A stretch of 64,000 nt of DNA from Siphonodentalium dalli (lineage: Eukaryota; Mollusca; Scaphopoda; Gadilida; Siphonodentaliidae): the NCBI GenBank assembly GCA_032622095.1, contig CP136064.1:248281827-248345826 (forward strand), written 5' to 3'. A program made the position numbers and the translations under genes. How positions within the stretch are numbered: the stretch's first letter is position 1; the number at the start of each line of letters is the position of its first letter. The notes beneath the pieces are model-generated. The model had not been told where the DNA came from, did not search any database, and saw only the letters and a program-made list of their open reading frames with translations. This document shows, piece by piece, positions 35,601 through 39,587 of the stretch.

Positions 35601-36842
35601 GTAAAATAATGATATGACCTTTTGCTGTTTCGTGCAGAGTGACGGGTTTCCCTTTGTACTGTCCGCGATCGGGTTTCGGGTTTCCACGTACGTATACAAT
35701 GTTTTCGGACAAGATCGTTCACATCACAGAATTAAAAACCCACTTGCCAAAAATTCATGCTTCCAGTCTCTATTTGGGGTCAAAAAATGTTTAGCCAAAA
35801 GTTTAGCCAAATGAAATTTGTATTAGCCAAATTCGAAAAAGATTAGCCATTGGCTAATTTGGCTACCGACAGCGCGAACACTGTTGGAGACTATAGATAC
35901 ATCCCAGAAGATGAGGCTGTGCGGGATAGCATCACTAAATTCACCCTCTGGGGATCTCATTCTGCATATGACAGACAAACTATTTGCAGACTTGATAAAA
36001 ACGTGTGCTTTACAGGATGATGCCATGAAGAATAAAGCCAACAAACTGATGTTCCCCGAGTCAGAAGGAATGGCACCTCCCTTAGCAATGGTGAGTATGC
36101 TACTCAGAGTTTCCACTTAAAATAAATAGAGGATATGAAACTCGACAGTAAAACTGACCTGGTAATATATGGGTAGATCTCTGGATGTAAATTTAATAAA
36201 GGTTGGGTGATATCTGAGTTTTGTTTTACTTATTCAGAATCCAATTATTGAATAAGTTTAGATAAGTGTGAGTGATAGATACATGTAAAATCACGGTTTC
36301 CGACTTTCCGCTAGTACTGCTCAACGTCCGTAGAGCAGCCTCATTCCCCCTTGTTGATGGTGATCAGTTTGAAACATACATATACCTAAAGTCAATCGCA
36401 ATCTATCATAAAAAAAATCCCATTAAAAACGCCAGTGCATGGTTAACAGAACCCTGGTCATAAATTGCGTCAACTGAGCACAATATGTTAAAGCGTAAGA
36501 AACCTACTTTTCTCGTTAGTAGGGTGGATATCTAGGACTTGTTAATTGGAGGATTATAAATAGTTATTCCTATTATTGGAACGACTCAGATTTTTTCCAA
36601 ACATTAGCTGCGATCAGTTGAGATATACTAGGTTGTACAGTTTGAGTCAATATTTAAAATATATTGACTTGTCGTAACTAGGAATGACCTGGTACCATGT
36701 CTGCAATTCATTTTTGCCTGACATTTTTATTTTTGCTGGATTTCAGCCCACATCTAAGAAGAGAGGACACGATGGCGATGGTGGAACTAGTCCGAAAAAG
36801 AAGACCTCACATGATACATCTTCTCCACCGGGTTCTCCATGA
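2549..36842 (+). CDS. CHEK2: Checkpoint kinase 2 (Chk2) orthologue, 15 exons, 5' incomplete
   Basis: Spliced CDS: join(2549..2664, 4631..4709, 5784..5849, 6109..6199, 15178..15286, 18244..18297, 20046..20110, 23718..23817, 25279..25317, 26149..26196, 29482..29645, 31392..31507, 32626..32711, 36016..36090, 36747..36842). All introns are GT-AG and phases agree throughout, giving 433 residues and a stop. Seen: FHA motifs [16 protein letters not shown] and SANGTF (phosphothreonine-binding Arg10, Ser30, Asn55); glycine loop LGRGACGAV; ATP lysine K138 in AVKII; helix-C E162; HRDLK (D237); DFG 258-260; activation segment [14 protein letters not shown] with T273 and T277; basic C-terminal tail. FHA plus this kinase order is diagnostic of Chk2. 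Known of the family: a nuclear DNA-damage kinase activated by ATM through an N-terminal SQ/TQ cluster, then by dimerisation and T-loop autophosphorylation, acting on Cdc25 and p53-type substrates. About 110 N-terminal residues are missing, presumably before the window. All catalytic residues are intact, so the gene looks functional. Confidence 0.96.
2855..2999. repeat. Palindromic foldback element
   Basis: Arms of about 65 bp: TTTATACGTAATTTATCAAC on the left and its inverse near 2960-2980, around a centre GAGCCTCGGTAAACCTCGGCTC. The flank GAGATCCTCTATATA is shared with the hairpin at 48905-49035, suggesting a common foldback family. Confidence 0.7.
3930..4156. mobile_element. Degraded TTAA-type hairpin MITE
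   Basis: Two imperfect hairpins built from the TCTTATATATGCGAGRC motif, ending CAAAATTTCAGGAAACTCCA and GGAAAGGTTAA. This matches the inverse of the TTAACCCTTYCATGA ends of better copies. The left end is decayed. Confidence 0.55.
4631..4709 (+). CDS. CHEK2: CHEK2 exon: second half of FHA domain
   Basis: Acceptor tttttcag ends at 4630; donor gtaagg starts at 4710. Phase 0 in, phase 1 out. The encoded [20 protein letters not shown] carries the conserved NGT turn of FHA domains, with the binding Asn at visible residue 55. Confidence 0.95.
5224..5625. mobile_element. piggyBac-like MITE, CCCTTTACCCAACA ends, two hairpins
   Basis: Bounded by TTAACCCTTTACCCAACA and TGTTGGGTAAAGTGTTAA. TTAA target sites with CCC/GGG termini are the piggyBac signature. 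Inside are two copies of the 60-70 bp palindrome GCCAATGCATTCTCTTATAT in opposite centre orientation, separated by an AT-rich spacer. A nearly identical copy is at 26311-26700. Confidence 0.8.
5784..5849 (+). CDS. CHEK2: CHEK2 exon: end of FHA domain
   Basis: Acceptor tctaag ends at 5783; donor gtaaga starts at 5850. Phase 1 in and out. It encodes [20 protein letters not shown], matching the family's lysine-rich turn followed by L-NNN-(S/D)-EIAL. Confidence 0.95.
6109..6199 (+). CDS. CHEK2: CHEK2 exon: FHA-kinase linker and start of glycine loop
   Basis: Acceptor ctgcag ends at 6108; donor gttagt starts at 6200. It encodes [20 protein letters not shown] and then [11 protein letters not shown], where the kinase N-lobe begins; the glycine-loop codon is split with the next exon. 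A large satellite array starts about 8 nt after this donor. Confidence 0.94.
6211..11474. repeat. 44-bp satellite array inside CHEK2 intron
   Basis: About 120 head-to-tail copies of a 44-bp unit (GAACAACATGAATTTGTAGA, then ATGGCTCGGATATCTAATTT, then AATT). Variant classes: a 40-bp unit lacking CAAC, a 30-bp unit with a 14-bp deletion (GGTGAACAAC junctions at about 7373, 9401, 9959, 10737 and, mutated, 10852), GGCTC versus GGCAC, TAGAA versus TATAA, and CTAATTT versus CTAACTT. 40-bp units cluster at 6.4-6.8 and 8.15-8.7 kb. The region 9401-10516 shows an exact 558-bp higher-order period. The unit length is not a multiple of three and no frame stays open, so it is not coding. Confidence 0.97.
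11529..11732. mobile_element. TTAA-type hairpin MITE next to the satellite
   Basis: Begins TTAACCCTTCCATGACTG and ends CATCATGGACAGATTAA. It contains shortened versions of the GCATTCTCTTATATA hairpin and the AATTTTGTGAAAACC motif of the CATGATGGG subfamily (compare 39340-39587). Confidence 0.65.
11885..13010. repeat. ~161-bp tandem array, about six units
   Basis: Units start at CAGCTCGTTAGCGCGATAAC near 12051 (divergent), 12212, 12372, 12533, 12694 and 12855. Each contains TTGGTATATAGGTGTCTCC, GAGTTCGAAAACCGGCCTGG and GATAGAGTTATGGCCCTTAA. A divergent leader with GGGCGGGCGGGC precedes it. The wording resembles internal modules of the CCGTCC-type elements in the window. Confidence 0.9.
13275..13442. 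repeat. Palindromic foldback element
   Basis: AGAATACCTACAGTTTTTGT at the left is inverted at the right end (TGTAGGTATTCT). The internal TCTCATTAGTGTCTGGAAAG is also inverted. Arms are about 70 bp around a short AT-rich centre with CACGAGTCACGAG. Confidence 0.75.
13443..15177. other. CHEK2: Intron remainder with local duplications and one hairpin
   Basis: No gene. Three local repeats are visible. GAAACCGAAAGTACAA units lie at about 13752 and 13927. TGTTCATCAATGRGGCCT units lie at about 14040 and 14136. A 120-bp segment starting GTTTGTTTTCCTCTTCC is duplicated at 14641 and 14808. An imperfect hairpin with TTATACAATGTTGTGTA arms spans about 14962-15098. Confidence 0.6.
15178..15286 (+). CDS. 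CHEK2: CHEK2 exon: kinase glycine loop and ATP-binding lysine
   Basis: Acceptor atttcag ends at 15177. It encodes [20 protein letters not shown] and then [16 protein letters not shown], with the beta-3 lysine at visible residue 138. Donor gtgagt at 15287 was preferred over gttgtg at 15284 because it fits the consensus better. Both are in frame and differ by a single valine. Confidence 0.93.
16548..16755 (+). repeat. Dispersed repeat, copy 1 (second copy at 37165-37375)
   Basis: TTGAATTTTACTGAGAGGTC and TTCAATGGATTATGCTTATC occur in the same order and orientation here and at 37203-37340. About 200 bp are alignable with scattered differences. Element type unknown. Confidence 0.75.
17490..17588. 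repeat. Short inverted repeat
   Basis: ATATAAGGATTAACTGTC at about 17489 is inverted at about 17570-17588 (GACAGTTAATCCTTATAT), enclosing about 65 bp. It lies inside the degenerate hAT-like region and may be a small insertion. Confidence 0.6.
18244..18297 (+). CDS. CHEK2: CHEK2 exon: kinase helix C
   Basis: Acceptor attgtag ends at 18243; donor gtgagt starts at 18298. Eighteen codons, phase 0 both sides: [18 protein letters not shown]. The Glu of GEVRIL (visible residue 162) is the helix-C glutamate that pairs with K138. Confidence 0.93.
18307..18432. mobile_element. Truncated TTAA-type hairpin MITE beside a splice donor
   Basis: CTTCCTTGACTGGAGCTTCC, GAAATTTTGCGAAAATCCTG and one hairpin of the GCCAATGCATT module match the CATGATGGG subfamily. 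It starts about 9 nt after the donor of the helix-C exon. Both TTAA ends are gone. Confidence 0.6.
18433..18820. repeat. Short tandem modules (~150 bp)
   Basis: Two to three diverged units sharing GTGATARCTTTAGTT, GAAAATACAGRTCAA and CCACCCATTTTTRSYG. They resemble the modules inside the GTCCCCCGAAA elements and may be the tail of a related copy. Confidence 0.6.
18970..19921. repeat. GTCCCCCGAAA / CCGTCCGTCC dispersed element, copy 1
   Basis: Starts TTATTGTCCCCCGAAATTTT and ends TTTTCGGGGGACATTGTGGT followed by GACCTTTTATTA. The first ~60 bp carry GTCCGTCCG repeats; the interior has about four modules with GATGATAACTCAAGTTTGGA and AAATACAGGTCAAGTTCGAA. Closely related copy at 29868-30691; shorter relative at 24715-25258. 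The 18913-18972 stretch looks like the end of another copy, so two may have been head to tail. Confidence 0.75.
19922..20045. other. CHEK2: Intron sequence before the hinge exon
   Basis: Unremarkable sequence ending in a pyrimidine-rich tract (TTTTTCTTTTCCTCTTTCAG) that serves the acceptor at 20045. Confidence 0.6.
20046..20110 (+). CDS. CHEK2: CHEK2 exon: N-lobe strands 4-5 and hinge
   Basis: Acceptor tttcag ends at 20045; donor gtaagt starts at 20111. It encodes [20 protein letters not shown] followed by E; the -LYIVLEL- stretch is the hinge typical of Chk2. Phase 0 in, phase 2 out. Confidence 0.94.
20111..20929. other. CHEK2: Intron with a small repeat fragment
   Basis: No gene. AAGGTCGGGATAGCAGAAAC at about 20544 followed by TTGTTTCGGCCTAAGAA is a fragment of the element end seen at 17916-17950. 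The rest is not recognised. Confidence 0.45.
20930..22880 (+). repeat. Dispersed element with ~165-bp internal modules (full copy)
   Basis: Starts near TCTCCGGTGGATC with CATCCATCCGTCCGTCCATC at 20981. It then has modules with TTCTTAAAACATCTTCTCAA, TTGGTATGGAGGGTCCTTGG-type and GGGATTCAGATTTGTTNAAATG sentences, about six times between 21000 and 22450. It ends CACAGTCATTGACTGTCTTG (22857-22876). The same 3' end occurs at 325-366. An A-rich stretch lies at 21185-21310. Confidence 0.75.
23194..23580. mobile_element. Three-hairpin MITE, copy 1 (left end lost)
   Basis: Arms AGAATGAGGTCCCAGAG and GGGGACCTCATTCTGC, a central region AATATCACCAACTTCAACTG, and right terminus GTCAGACACACTATTTCCAG then ACTTG. 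It ends 137 bp before the CHEK2 exon at 23718. Other copies: 28997, 34069, 41080, 42366, 44891 and 63339. Confidence 0.8.
23718..23817 (+). CDS. CHEK2: CHEK2 exon: helices D and E
   Basis: Acceptor tcttcag ends at 23717; donor gttaga starts at 23818. It encodes [20 protein letters not shown] and then [20 protein letters not shown] is a CAMK-group signature that follows the hinge. Confidence 0.95.
23858..24099. mobile_element. piggyBac-like MITE, CCCTTTGAGTGCC ends
   Basis: TTAACCCTTTGAGTGCCAGG at the left and GCACTCAAAGGGTTAA at the right. One near-perfect ~74-bp palindrome of the GCCAATGCATTCTCTTATAT module, centred on GACCTATGGTC, lies in the right half. No coding capacity. Close relatives at 24278-24525 and 62862-63148. 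Confidence 0.85.
24278..24525. mobile_element. piggyBac-like MITE, CCCTTTGAGTGCC ends (second copy)
   Basis: Same termini and hairpin as the copy 180 bp upstream, in the same orientation, with a longer A run in the middle. The two copies sit in the same intron. Confidence 0.85.
24715..25258. repeat. GTCCCCTGAAA dispersed element, copy 2 (short form)
   Basis: Starts TATTGTCCCCTGAAAAATTT and ends TTCGGGGGACTTGGGGTCTG then CGACCTTTTATT, 20 bp before the HRDLK exon acceptor. Two internal modules with TTCAACAGAATTTCTTGATA at about 24819 and 24986. TCCGTGCATCCGTC lies near the left end. Confidence 0.75.
25279..25317 (+). CDS. CHEK2: CHEK2 exon (39 nt): catalytic HRDLK loop
   Basis: Acceptor tttttcag ends at 25278; donor gtaatt starts at 25318. 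Thirteen codons, [13 protein letters not shown], with the catalytic Asp at visible residue 237. The exon is too short for ordinary ORF finding and rests on phase continuity and the motif. Confidence 0.95.
25346..25610. mobile_element. TTAA-type hairpin MITE, CATGATGGG subfamily
   Basis: TTAACCCTTTCATGAGGTTC at the left, AGCTCCAGTCATGGAATGGT then TAA at the right, with two imperfect TCTTATATAYGCG hairpins inside. It starts 29 bp after the HRDLK exon. Confidence 0.75.
26149..26196 (+). CDS. CHEK2: CHEK2 exon (48 nt): PEN motif after the catalytic loop
   Basis: Acceptor attttcag ends at 26148; donor gtgagt starts at 26197. It encodes [16 protein letters not shown]. The Asn of PEN, visible residue 242, is the metal-coordinating residue of protein kinases. 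Phase 0 both sides. Confidence 0.95.
26311..26700. mobile_element. piggyBac-like MITE, CCCTTTACCCAACA ends (best copy)
   Basis: TTAACCCTTTACCCAACAGA and TTTGTTGGGTAAAGGGTTAA form perfect termini. Two hairpins of the GCATTCTCTTATATATGCGA module flank an AT-rich spacer. Nearly identical to 5224-5625 across its length, so the family has moved fairly recently. Confidence 0.88.
26951..27203. mobile_element. Near-perfect foldback MITE, TACAGTAATGC ends
   Basis: TACAGTAATGCCCTAAGTAA at the left is inverted at the right end (TTAGGGCATTACTGTA), and the match continues for about 100 bp (GGGTAACTTTTCAGGATTTA etc.). A 40-bp segment ending GAAAGCTCTCAGTG is duplicated at the centre. TA-CAGT ends fit a Tc1/mariner-type element with TA duplication. 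Relatives: 43231, 45870, 63794. Confidence 0.85.
27204..27695. mobile_element. TIR element (MITE) adjoining the foldback
   Basis: GGTGGGGAATCACGTTGGTG then AGTACCACGCA at 27211 is inverted at about 27645-27692. Inner inverted pairs are GAGCATATGCTAA/TAGCATATGCTC and ACATTCTGACTAAAGTT/AACTTTGGTCAGAATGT (27383-27480). Nested palindromes, no coding capacity. Confidence 0.65.
27696..28800. other. CHEK2: Intron, mostly unrecognised
   Basis: No gene. GGGGTACTGTACACTAAATC at about 28519 matches the inverse of a sequence at about 49867-49890, so a dispersed element end is present. The rest is AT-rich intron. Confidence 0.45.
28801..28995. mobile_element. TTAA-type hairpin MITE, right end lost
   Basis: Begins TTAACCCTTCCATGACTGAA and contains the TTTTGCGAAAACCCTGTGCC motif and one good hairpin. 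It breaks off at ATCTTTAATGCTG, where the three-hairpin MITE begins, so the two elements abut. Confidence 0.7.
28997..29392. mobile_element. Three-hairpin MITE, copy 2 (right end lost)
   Basis: CAAGCCTGAGTTTAGTGTGC starts the element and a full left hairpin (about 29031-29117) follows. The right hairpin has only its left arm before the sequence changes at GCTATGCTACGCTATGG. It ends about 90 bp before the activation-segment exon. Confidence 0.8.
29482..29645 (+). CDS. CHEK2: CHEK2 exon: DFG and activation segment
   Basis: Acceptor tttacag ends at 29481; donor gtatga starts at 29646. It encodes [20 protein letters not shown] and then [10 protein letters not shown] through [13 protein letters not shown]. 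It carries the metal-binding DFG, the two activation-loop threonines (T273, T277) and the APE motif. It is the longest exon. Its last ~70 bases plus the donor are repeated in damaged form about 125 bp downstream. Confidence 0.96.
29700..29785 (+). pseudogene. Damaged duplicate of the end of the CHEK2 activation-segment exon
   Basis: GGGAACGGGTGCACAAAGGC then AATCTGCTGGAG and ATTCTCTATATATGGTATGA reproduces the last ~70 bases of the real exon (29583-29645) and about 20 bases of its intron, offset by about 125 bp. Several small deletions break the frame. The donor GTATGA is preserved but there is no acceptor. Read as a tandem duplication remnant, not a used exon. Confidence 0.75.
29868..30691. 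repeat. GTCCCCCGAAA / CCGTCCGTC dispersed element, copy 3
   Basis: Starts TTTTGTCCCCCGAAAAATTC and ends GTCGGGGGACACTGTGGTCA then GCCGACCTTTTATTA. The interior follows 18970-19921 closely, including GAACACAGGTGCTCTGCAAT and ATATTGGAGATGTGCAACAT. Confidence 0.78.
30692..31391. other. CHEK2: Intron, unrecognised
   Basis: AT-rich with short ACATAACATAA-type repeats near 30750-30790. No gene or element recognised. It ends in the acceptor CCACAG. Confidence 0.45.
31392..31507 (+). CDS. CHEK2: CHEK2 exon: C-lobe helices F-G
   Basis: Acceptor ccacag ends at 31391; donor gtaagt starts at 31508. It encodes [20 protein letters not shown] and then [24 protein letters not shown] is strongly conserved in CAMK-group kinases. 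Phase 2 in, phase 1 out. Confidence 0.95.
31508..32171. other. CHEK2: Intron, unrecognised
   Basis: AT-rich sequence with no recognised gene or repeat before the 43-bp tandem array. Confidence 0.4.
32172..32470. repeat. 43-bp tandem array with a TTACGTCA motif in most units
   Basis: About seven units. CACCCTAAAGTGGGCAGCAG recurs at 32221, 32264, 32307, 32350, 32393 and 32436, exactly 43 bp apart, followed by TGATGAATGTAAATTACGTC. TTACGTCA (inverse TGACGTAA) is a known ATF/CREB-type site variant. The array lies 155 bp upstream of the HPW-motif exon. Confidence 0.93.
32626..32711 (+). CDS. CHEK2: CHEK2 exon: C-lobe helices H-I, HPW motif
   Basis: Acceptor cttgcag ends at 32625; donor gtatca (weak) starts at 32712. 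It encodes [20 protein letters not shown] and then AVNHPWFK. The D-P/E-x-x-R and HPW elements close the kinase fold. Confidence 0.94.
32712..34068. other. CHEK2: Intron with a foldback-like segment
   Basis: GAATATGTAGCTARTGT-type sequence at about 32796 is inverted at about 32918-32932 (ACATTAGCTACATATTTT), enclosing an imperfect palindrome. AATAAAGCYACRTTGAC units repeat near 33303-33345. Nothing coding. Confidence 0.5.
34656..34675 (+). repeat. Run of 20 guanines
   Basis: An uninterrupted G run inside the outer hAT element, able to form a G-quadruplex. The length may be imprecise because homopolymers are error-prone in sequencing. Confidence 0.9.
35015..35556. mobile_element. Second, nested hAT element with perfect 8-bp target duplication
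   Basis: Termini CAGGGTTCGCGCTGCC and GGTCCAGCGCGGACCCTG, flanked by CCCGTGAG at 35007-35014 and 35557-35564. Subterminal TTTGGCAAA repeats resemble, but are not identical to, those of the enclosing element, so it is a sister family. 542 bp, non-coding. Confidence 0.92.
36016..36090 (+). CDS. CHEK2: CHEK2 exon: post-kinase tail
   Basis: Acceptor tttacag ends at 36015; donor gtgagt starts at 36091. Twenty-five codons beginning [12 protein letters not shown], equivalent to the D-x-x-M-K segment just after HPW in Chk2 proteins. A hairpin MITE ends only about 21 bp before this exon. Confidence 0.92.
36091..36746. other. CHEK2: Last CHEK2 intron, unrecognised
   Basis: AT-rich, with no recognised repeat. 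It ends with a pyrimidine-rich tract and ATTTCAG. Confidence 0.5.
36747..36842 (+). CDS. CHEK2: CHEK2 terminal exon: basic C-terminus and stop
   Basis: Acceptor atttcag ends at 36746; stop TGA is 36840-36842. It encodes [20 protein letters not shown] and then [11 protein letters not shown]. The KKR and PKKK clusters fit the C-terminal nuclear localisation signal of Chk2. The Ser/Pro ending is low complexity and the exact stop is the only one in phase. Confidence 0.9.
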   Translation, partial: PTSKKRGHDGDGGTSPKKKTSHDTSSPPGSP

Positions 36843-37164
36843 TAGAAGTCGAAGGTTTTATGATGGCCAAGAATGCACATTATTTGAGGAGATGGCAAAA
36901 CACATCTTTATATATCGGTTGCATCCTTCGGTGTTCTTTAAAATTATTTTGCTATCTTGAAGGCTGGCAGTTTGGAAAAAAATACAGTGGTCTAGAAACA
37001 ATTCCTTCTGCAATGTTAATATCACTTGTATATATTTTTCCGTCTTTAATCTTGATAAAGCATAAATTAATTAAATCTGGACATGTTTATAGTGAAGGAT
37101 CACCTTTTTTCGAAGCACTGAGGTGGAGTTTTCTCCAAGAATTTTTTTTTAAATCCAATACATT
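36843..37164 (+). other. CHEK2: Presumed start of CHEK2 3' UTR
   Basis: Follows the stop codon. An ATTAAA at 37070-37075 is a possible polyadenylation signal; a later AATAAA lies at 37704-37709. I cannot tell which is used. Confidence 0.35.
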
Positions 37165-37375
37165 GAGAGCGAATTTAGGGCTGGGGTCTCAGTCAGTATA
37201 TTGAATTTTACTGAGAGGTCAATTTGATTAATTTCTTCAAATTAACTTTGGAAATTTTTATATTTGCATGGCCATGGAAATGCTTATAAATCATAGTCAG
37301 ATATCTTTTGGTTCAATGGATTATGCTTATCCTGCTTGAAATGAGATTTACTGGTATCACTCAAATTCATAGAAA
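37165..37375 (+). repeat. Dispersed repeat, copy 2
   Basis: Matches 16548-16755 in the same orientation (TTGAATTTTACTGAGAGGTC, TATGCTTATCCTGCTTGAAA). It lies in the presumed CHEK2 3' UTR or just past it. Confidence 0.75.
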
Positions 37376-37819
37376 ATCCATGTGAAATTTTTTTAGTCAA
37401 TTTTACCCTAATCCAAACTGCACCGATAATGCATCCCAGATCTGTTAAGTTTATAAAATGGCAATCTGGAAGATTTTTGCGGGCCTATGCTCAAATATGC
37501 TCATGTTCCAAAAAATTTGTGCATAAAATGGACTGTGTGGCATCACAGTTTTGAGTTTCAAACTTTCTGTTTCAGAACGTTCATACGGAAAACACGAGAC
37601 CAGTATAATCTCCTGTTTTGCCCGTGAGTCTCCCAATTTAATGCCTGAAAAACCCATGCTCCAGCAACCTCCATATAATCTCATGGTTTGGGTTAATGCA
37701 GGTAATAAAGATAAAGATGCTACATAAGAAACGCTCTTTATTGCTCCTATTTGCCGCTTTAAGTCATCTTGAGGTCAACAGAATCTATCTCATTATACAC
37801 TACGGGTCAATTTATCCCT

Positions 37820-38110
37820 GTGTTTCAATTTTCACTGACCAGAGTGCAACCATTTTGGGTATATAATTAATTATTTAATTTAATTAATTATTAGTGCCCT
37901 TTTAAGACATCAGATATCAACAGCACCCAATTCAGACTGCATAATCCATAGTGAAATATTCAATAGCATGAATTGTCATAACTTCAGTTACGGGCAGCCT
38001 ATCACAAAAATCTTTTCGGCAACATGCTCAGTGGATTAGCGGCCATCGATAATGACTGAGAAAAGCTAAACCGTGTGTAATCCTTCAATGTTGCACCAGC
38101 AAAACTCCCA
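37820..38110. repeat. Dispersed repeat shared with 49.2-49.7 kb
   Basis: TCACTGACCAGAGTGCAACC then ATTTTGGGTATATA recurs in direct orientation at about 49594-49625. AGCATGAATTGTCATAACTT then CAGTTACGGGCAGCC recurs inverted at about 49228-49280. Two pieces of one element therefore lie in opposite arrangement at the two loci. Confidence 0.65.
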
Positions 38111-38337
38111 TCATGTAAGGGTTAACATCTCTGATGTATACACTGAAACATCATTACTTGTAATTCAAGTTGAATATTTGTCGCTGAAGCACGCATTCTG
38201 ATTGGGCGAGAGCTAACTTCCGTTTTTGATTCGCCAGCATCAGCCGCTGACCGCAGATCAAATTTTGAATGCAGCATGGTCTCACTGACAGTGCAGTGAT
38301 ATATTACCGCGCTGCCAGGAGTCAACCGGAACGTTAT

Positions 38338-38943
38338 TATACCCCCCACAACGAAGTTAGGGGGGGTATACTGGAGTCAGCTCGTCCGTCCGTCATCCGT
38401 CCGTAGACACAAATTTACCGGAGTTTTTCTCAGTCGTTTTTTGATCAATTTCCGTGAAACTTGGCACAGACATCAACCACAATGGGAACCTGTGCACCTG
38501 CGATTATGACGTCTGTCGGACTTTTTTTGGTGGAGTTATCCCCCCTTTTTCGACTTAGAAAATTTTCGCAACATGTATACTTTTGTCCGAGCTTTTATTC
38601 CTACATTTTTTGGTCAATTTTTTTAAAACGTGACTGGCACAGATATTTAGTACCATGGGAACTTGTGGACCTGCGATTATGACGTCTGTCCGAAATTTTT
38701 TGTGTGGAGTTATTCCCCTTTTTCGACTTAGAAATTTTTTCGCAACATACATAATTTTGTCTAAGCTTTTATTCCTACATTTTTCGGTCAATAGGTTTAA
38801 GATTAGGGTTATGGTTGTACACCTGCAATGGAAACTGTTAATTTATTATTTTAACTAAATGTTTACTGACATGTGAAACATCTTAGTATTTTTAAAACAG
38901 GGGGGTATCCGTAGTCCCATTGGGACAGTCACACCTCTAGTAT
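38338..38943. repeat. TATACCCCCC / CCGTCCGTC dispersed element
   Basis: TTATACCCCCCACAACGAAG and GGGGGGTATACTGGAGTCAG form a short hairpin at the start, followed by CGTCCGTCCGTCATCCGTCC. About two modules with GATTATGACGTCTGTC follow. The end is GGGGGGTATCCGTAGTCCCA then CACACCTCTAGTA. A related element is at 61477-62170. Confidence 0.72.
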
Positions 38944-39138
38944 ACTATAGATACGTTTAATAGGAAGTTGTTCTGGTGCTGTTTCGAGTTACCACAAGGA
39001 ACATGCCTAGAGATTTGATCACCAAAAAAACGATAGAATTCAATGTCTATAACTACTTTTTTCTTGCAGTTTCATTTGATATTTTTGGCAGATTGAATTG
39101 TAGTGGAGATATACATACCATGCTTCATTATATCAGGA

Positions 39139-39211
39139 ATTTGAGCATGAAAATAGTTTGTGAACTTGGCATCAAGCTGGCTCGTTCACAAACTGTTTTC
39201 ATGCTCAAATT
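39139..39211. repeat. Strong hairpin, 28-bp stem
   Basis: AATTTGAGCATGAAAATAGT then TTGTGAAC is inverted after about a 17-base loop (GTTCACAAACTGTTTTCATG then CTCAAATT), with one mismatch. Pre-miRNA-like size; no flanking element recognised. Confidence 0.75.
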
Positions 39212-39339
39212 ACCGATTATCTGACTCAACAGAGTATGTTTATCTCCTAAATATGTTTCTGTTATCAAACGAAACTGTACTTGTCAGCAGTGATAGGGAG
39301 AGCACTTAAATTGGCTTTATCTCTCCACAAAATCACTGC

Positions 39340-39587
39340 TTAACCCTTTCATGATGGGAGCTTCCTGAAATTTTGCGAAAACCCTGTGCCAATTCATTCT
39401 CTTATATATTAGTCTCCCATAGGGAGCCTCGCATATATAAGAGAATGAATTGGCCTAACAATAGTTAACTTGACTTTGTAAGCCAGTGCATTGTCTTATA
39501 TATGTGAGGCATCGCATATATAAGAGAATGCATTGGCACATGATCTTTAATGCTGCACCAGCGCAGCTCCCATCATAAAAGGGTTAA
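39340..39587. mobile_element. TTAA-type hairpin MITE, CATGATGGG subfamily (best copy)
   Basis: TTAACCCTTTCATGATGGGA at the left and TCCCATCATAAAAGGGTTAA at the right. Two hairpins of the TTCTCTTATATA module lie inside. 248 bp. Confidence 0.85.

Larger units (their letters stand above)
34378..35883. mobile_element. hAT element with perfect 8-bp target duplication
   Basis: Termini CAGTGTTCGCGCTGGACCG and CGACAGCGCGAACACTG. TTGGAGAC flanks both sides (34370-34377 and 35884-35891). GCCAAA-rich subterminal repeats lie at both ends. It carries a second hAT element inside and no transposase frame. 1506 bp in total. Confidence 0.92.
34069..35994. mobile_element. Three-hairpin MITE, copy 3, split by nested hAT elements
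   Basis: The left part (34069-34377) has CGCCTGCAAATAATGTGTCT and a full hairpin. The right part (35884-35994) has GGGATAGCATCACTAAATTC and ends GACAGACAAACTATTTGCAG then ACTTG. The 1.5-kb insertion at 34378-35883 separates them. The right end is 21 bp before the CHEK2 exon at 36016. Confidence 0.85.
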
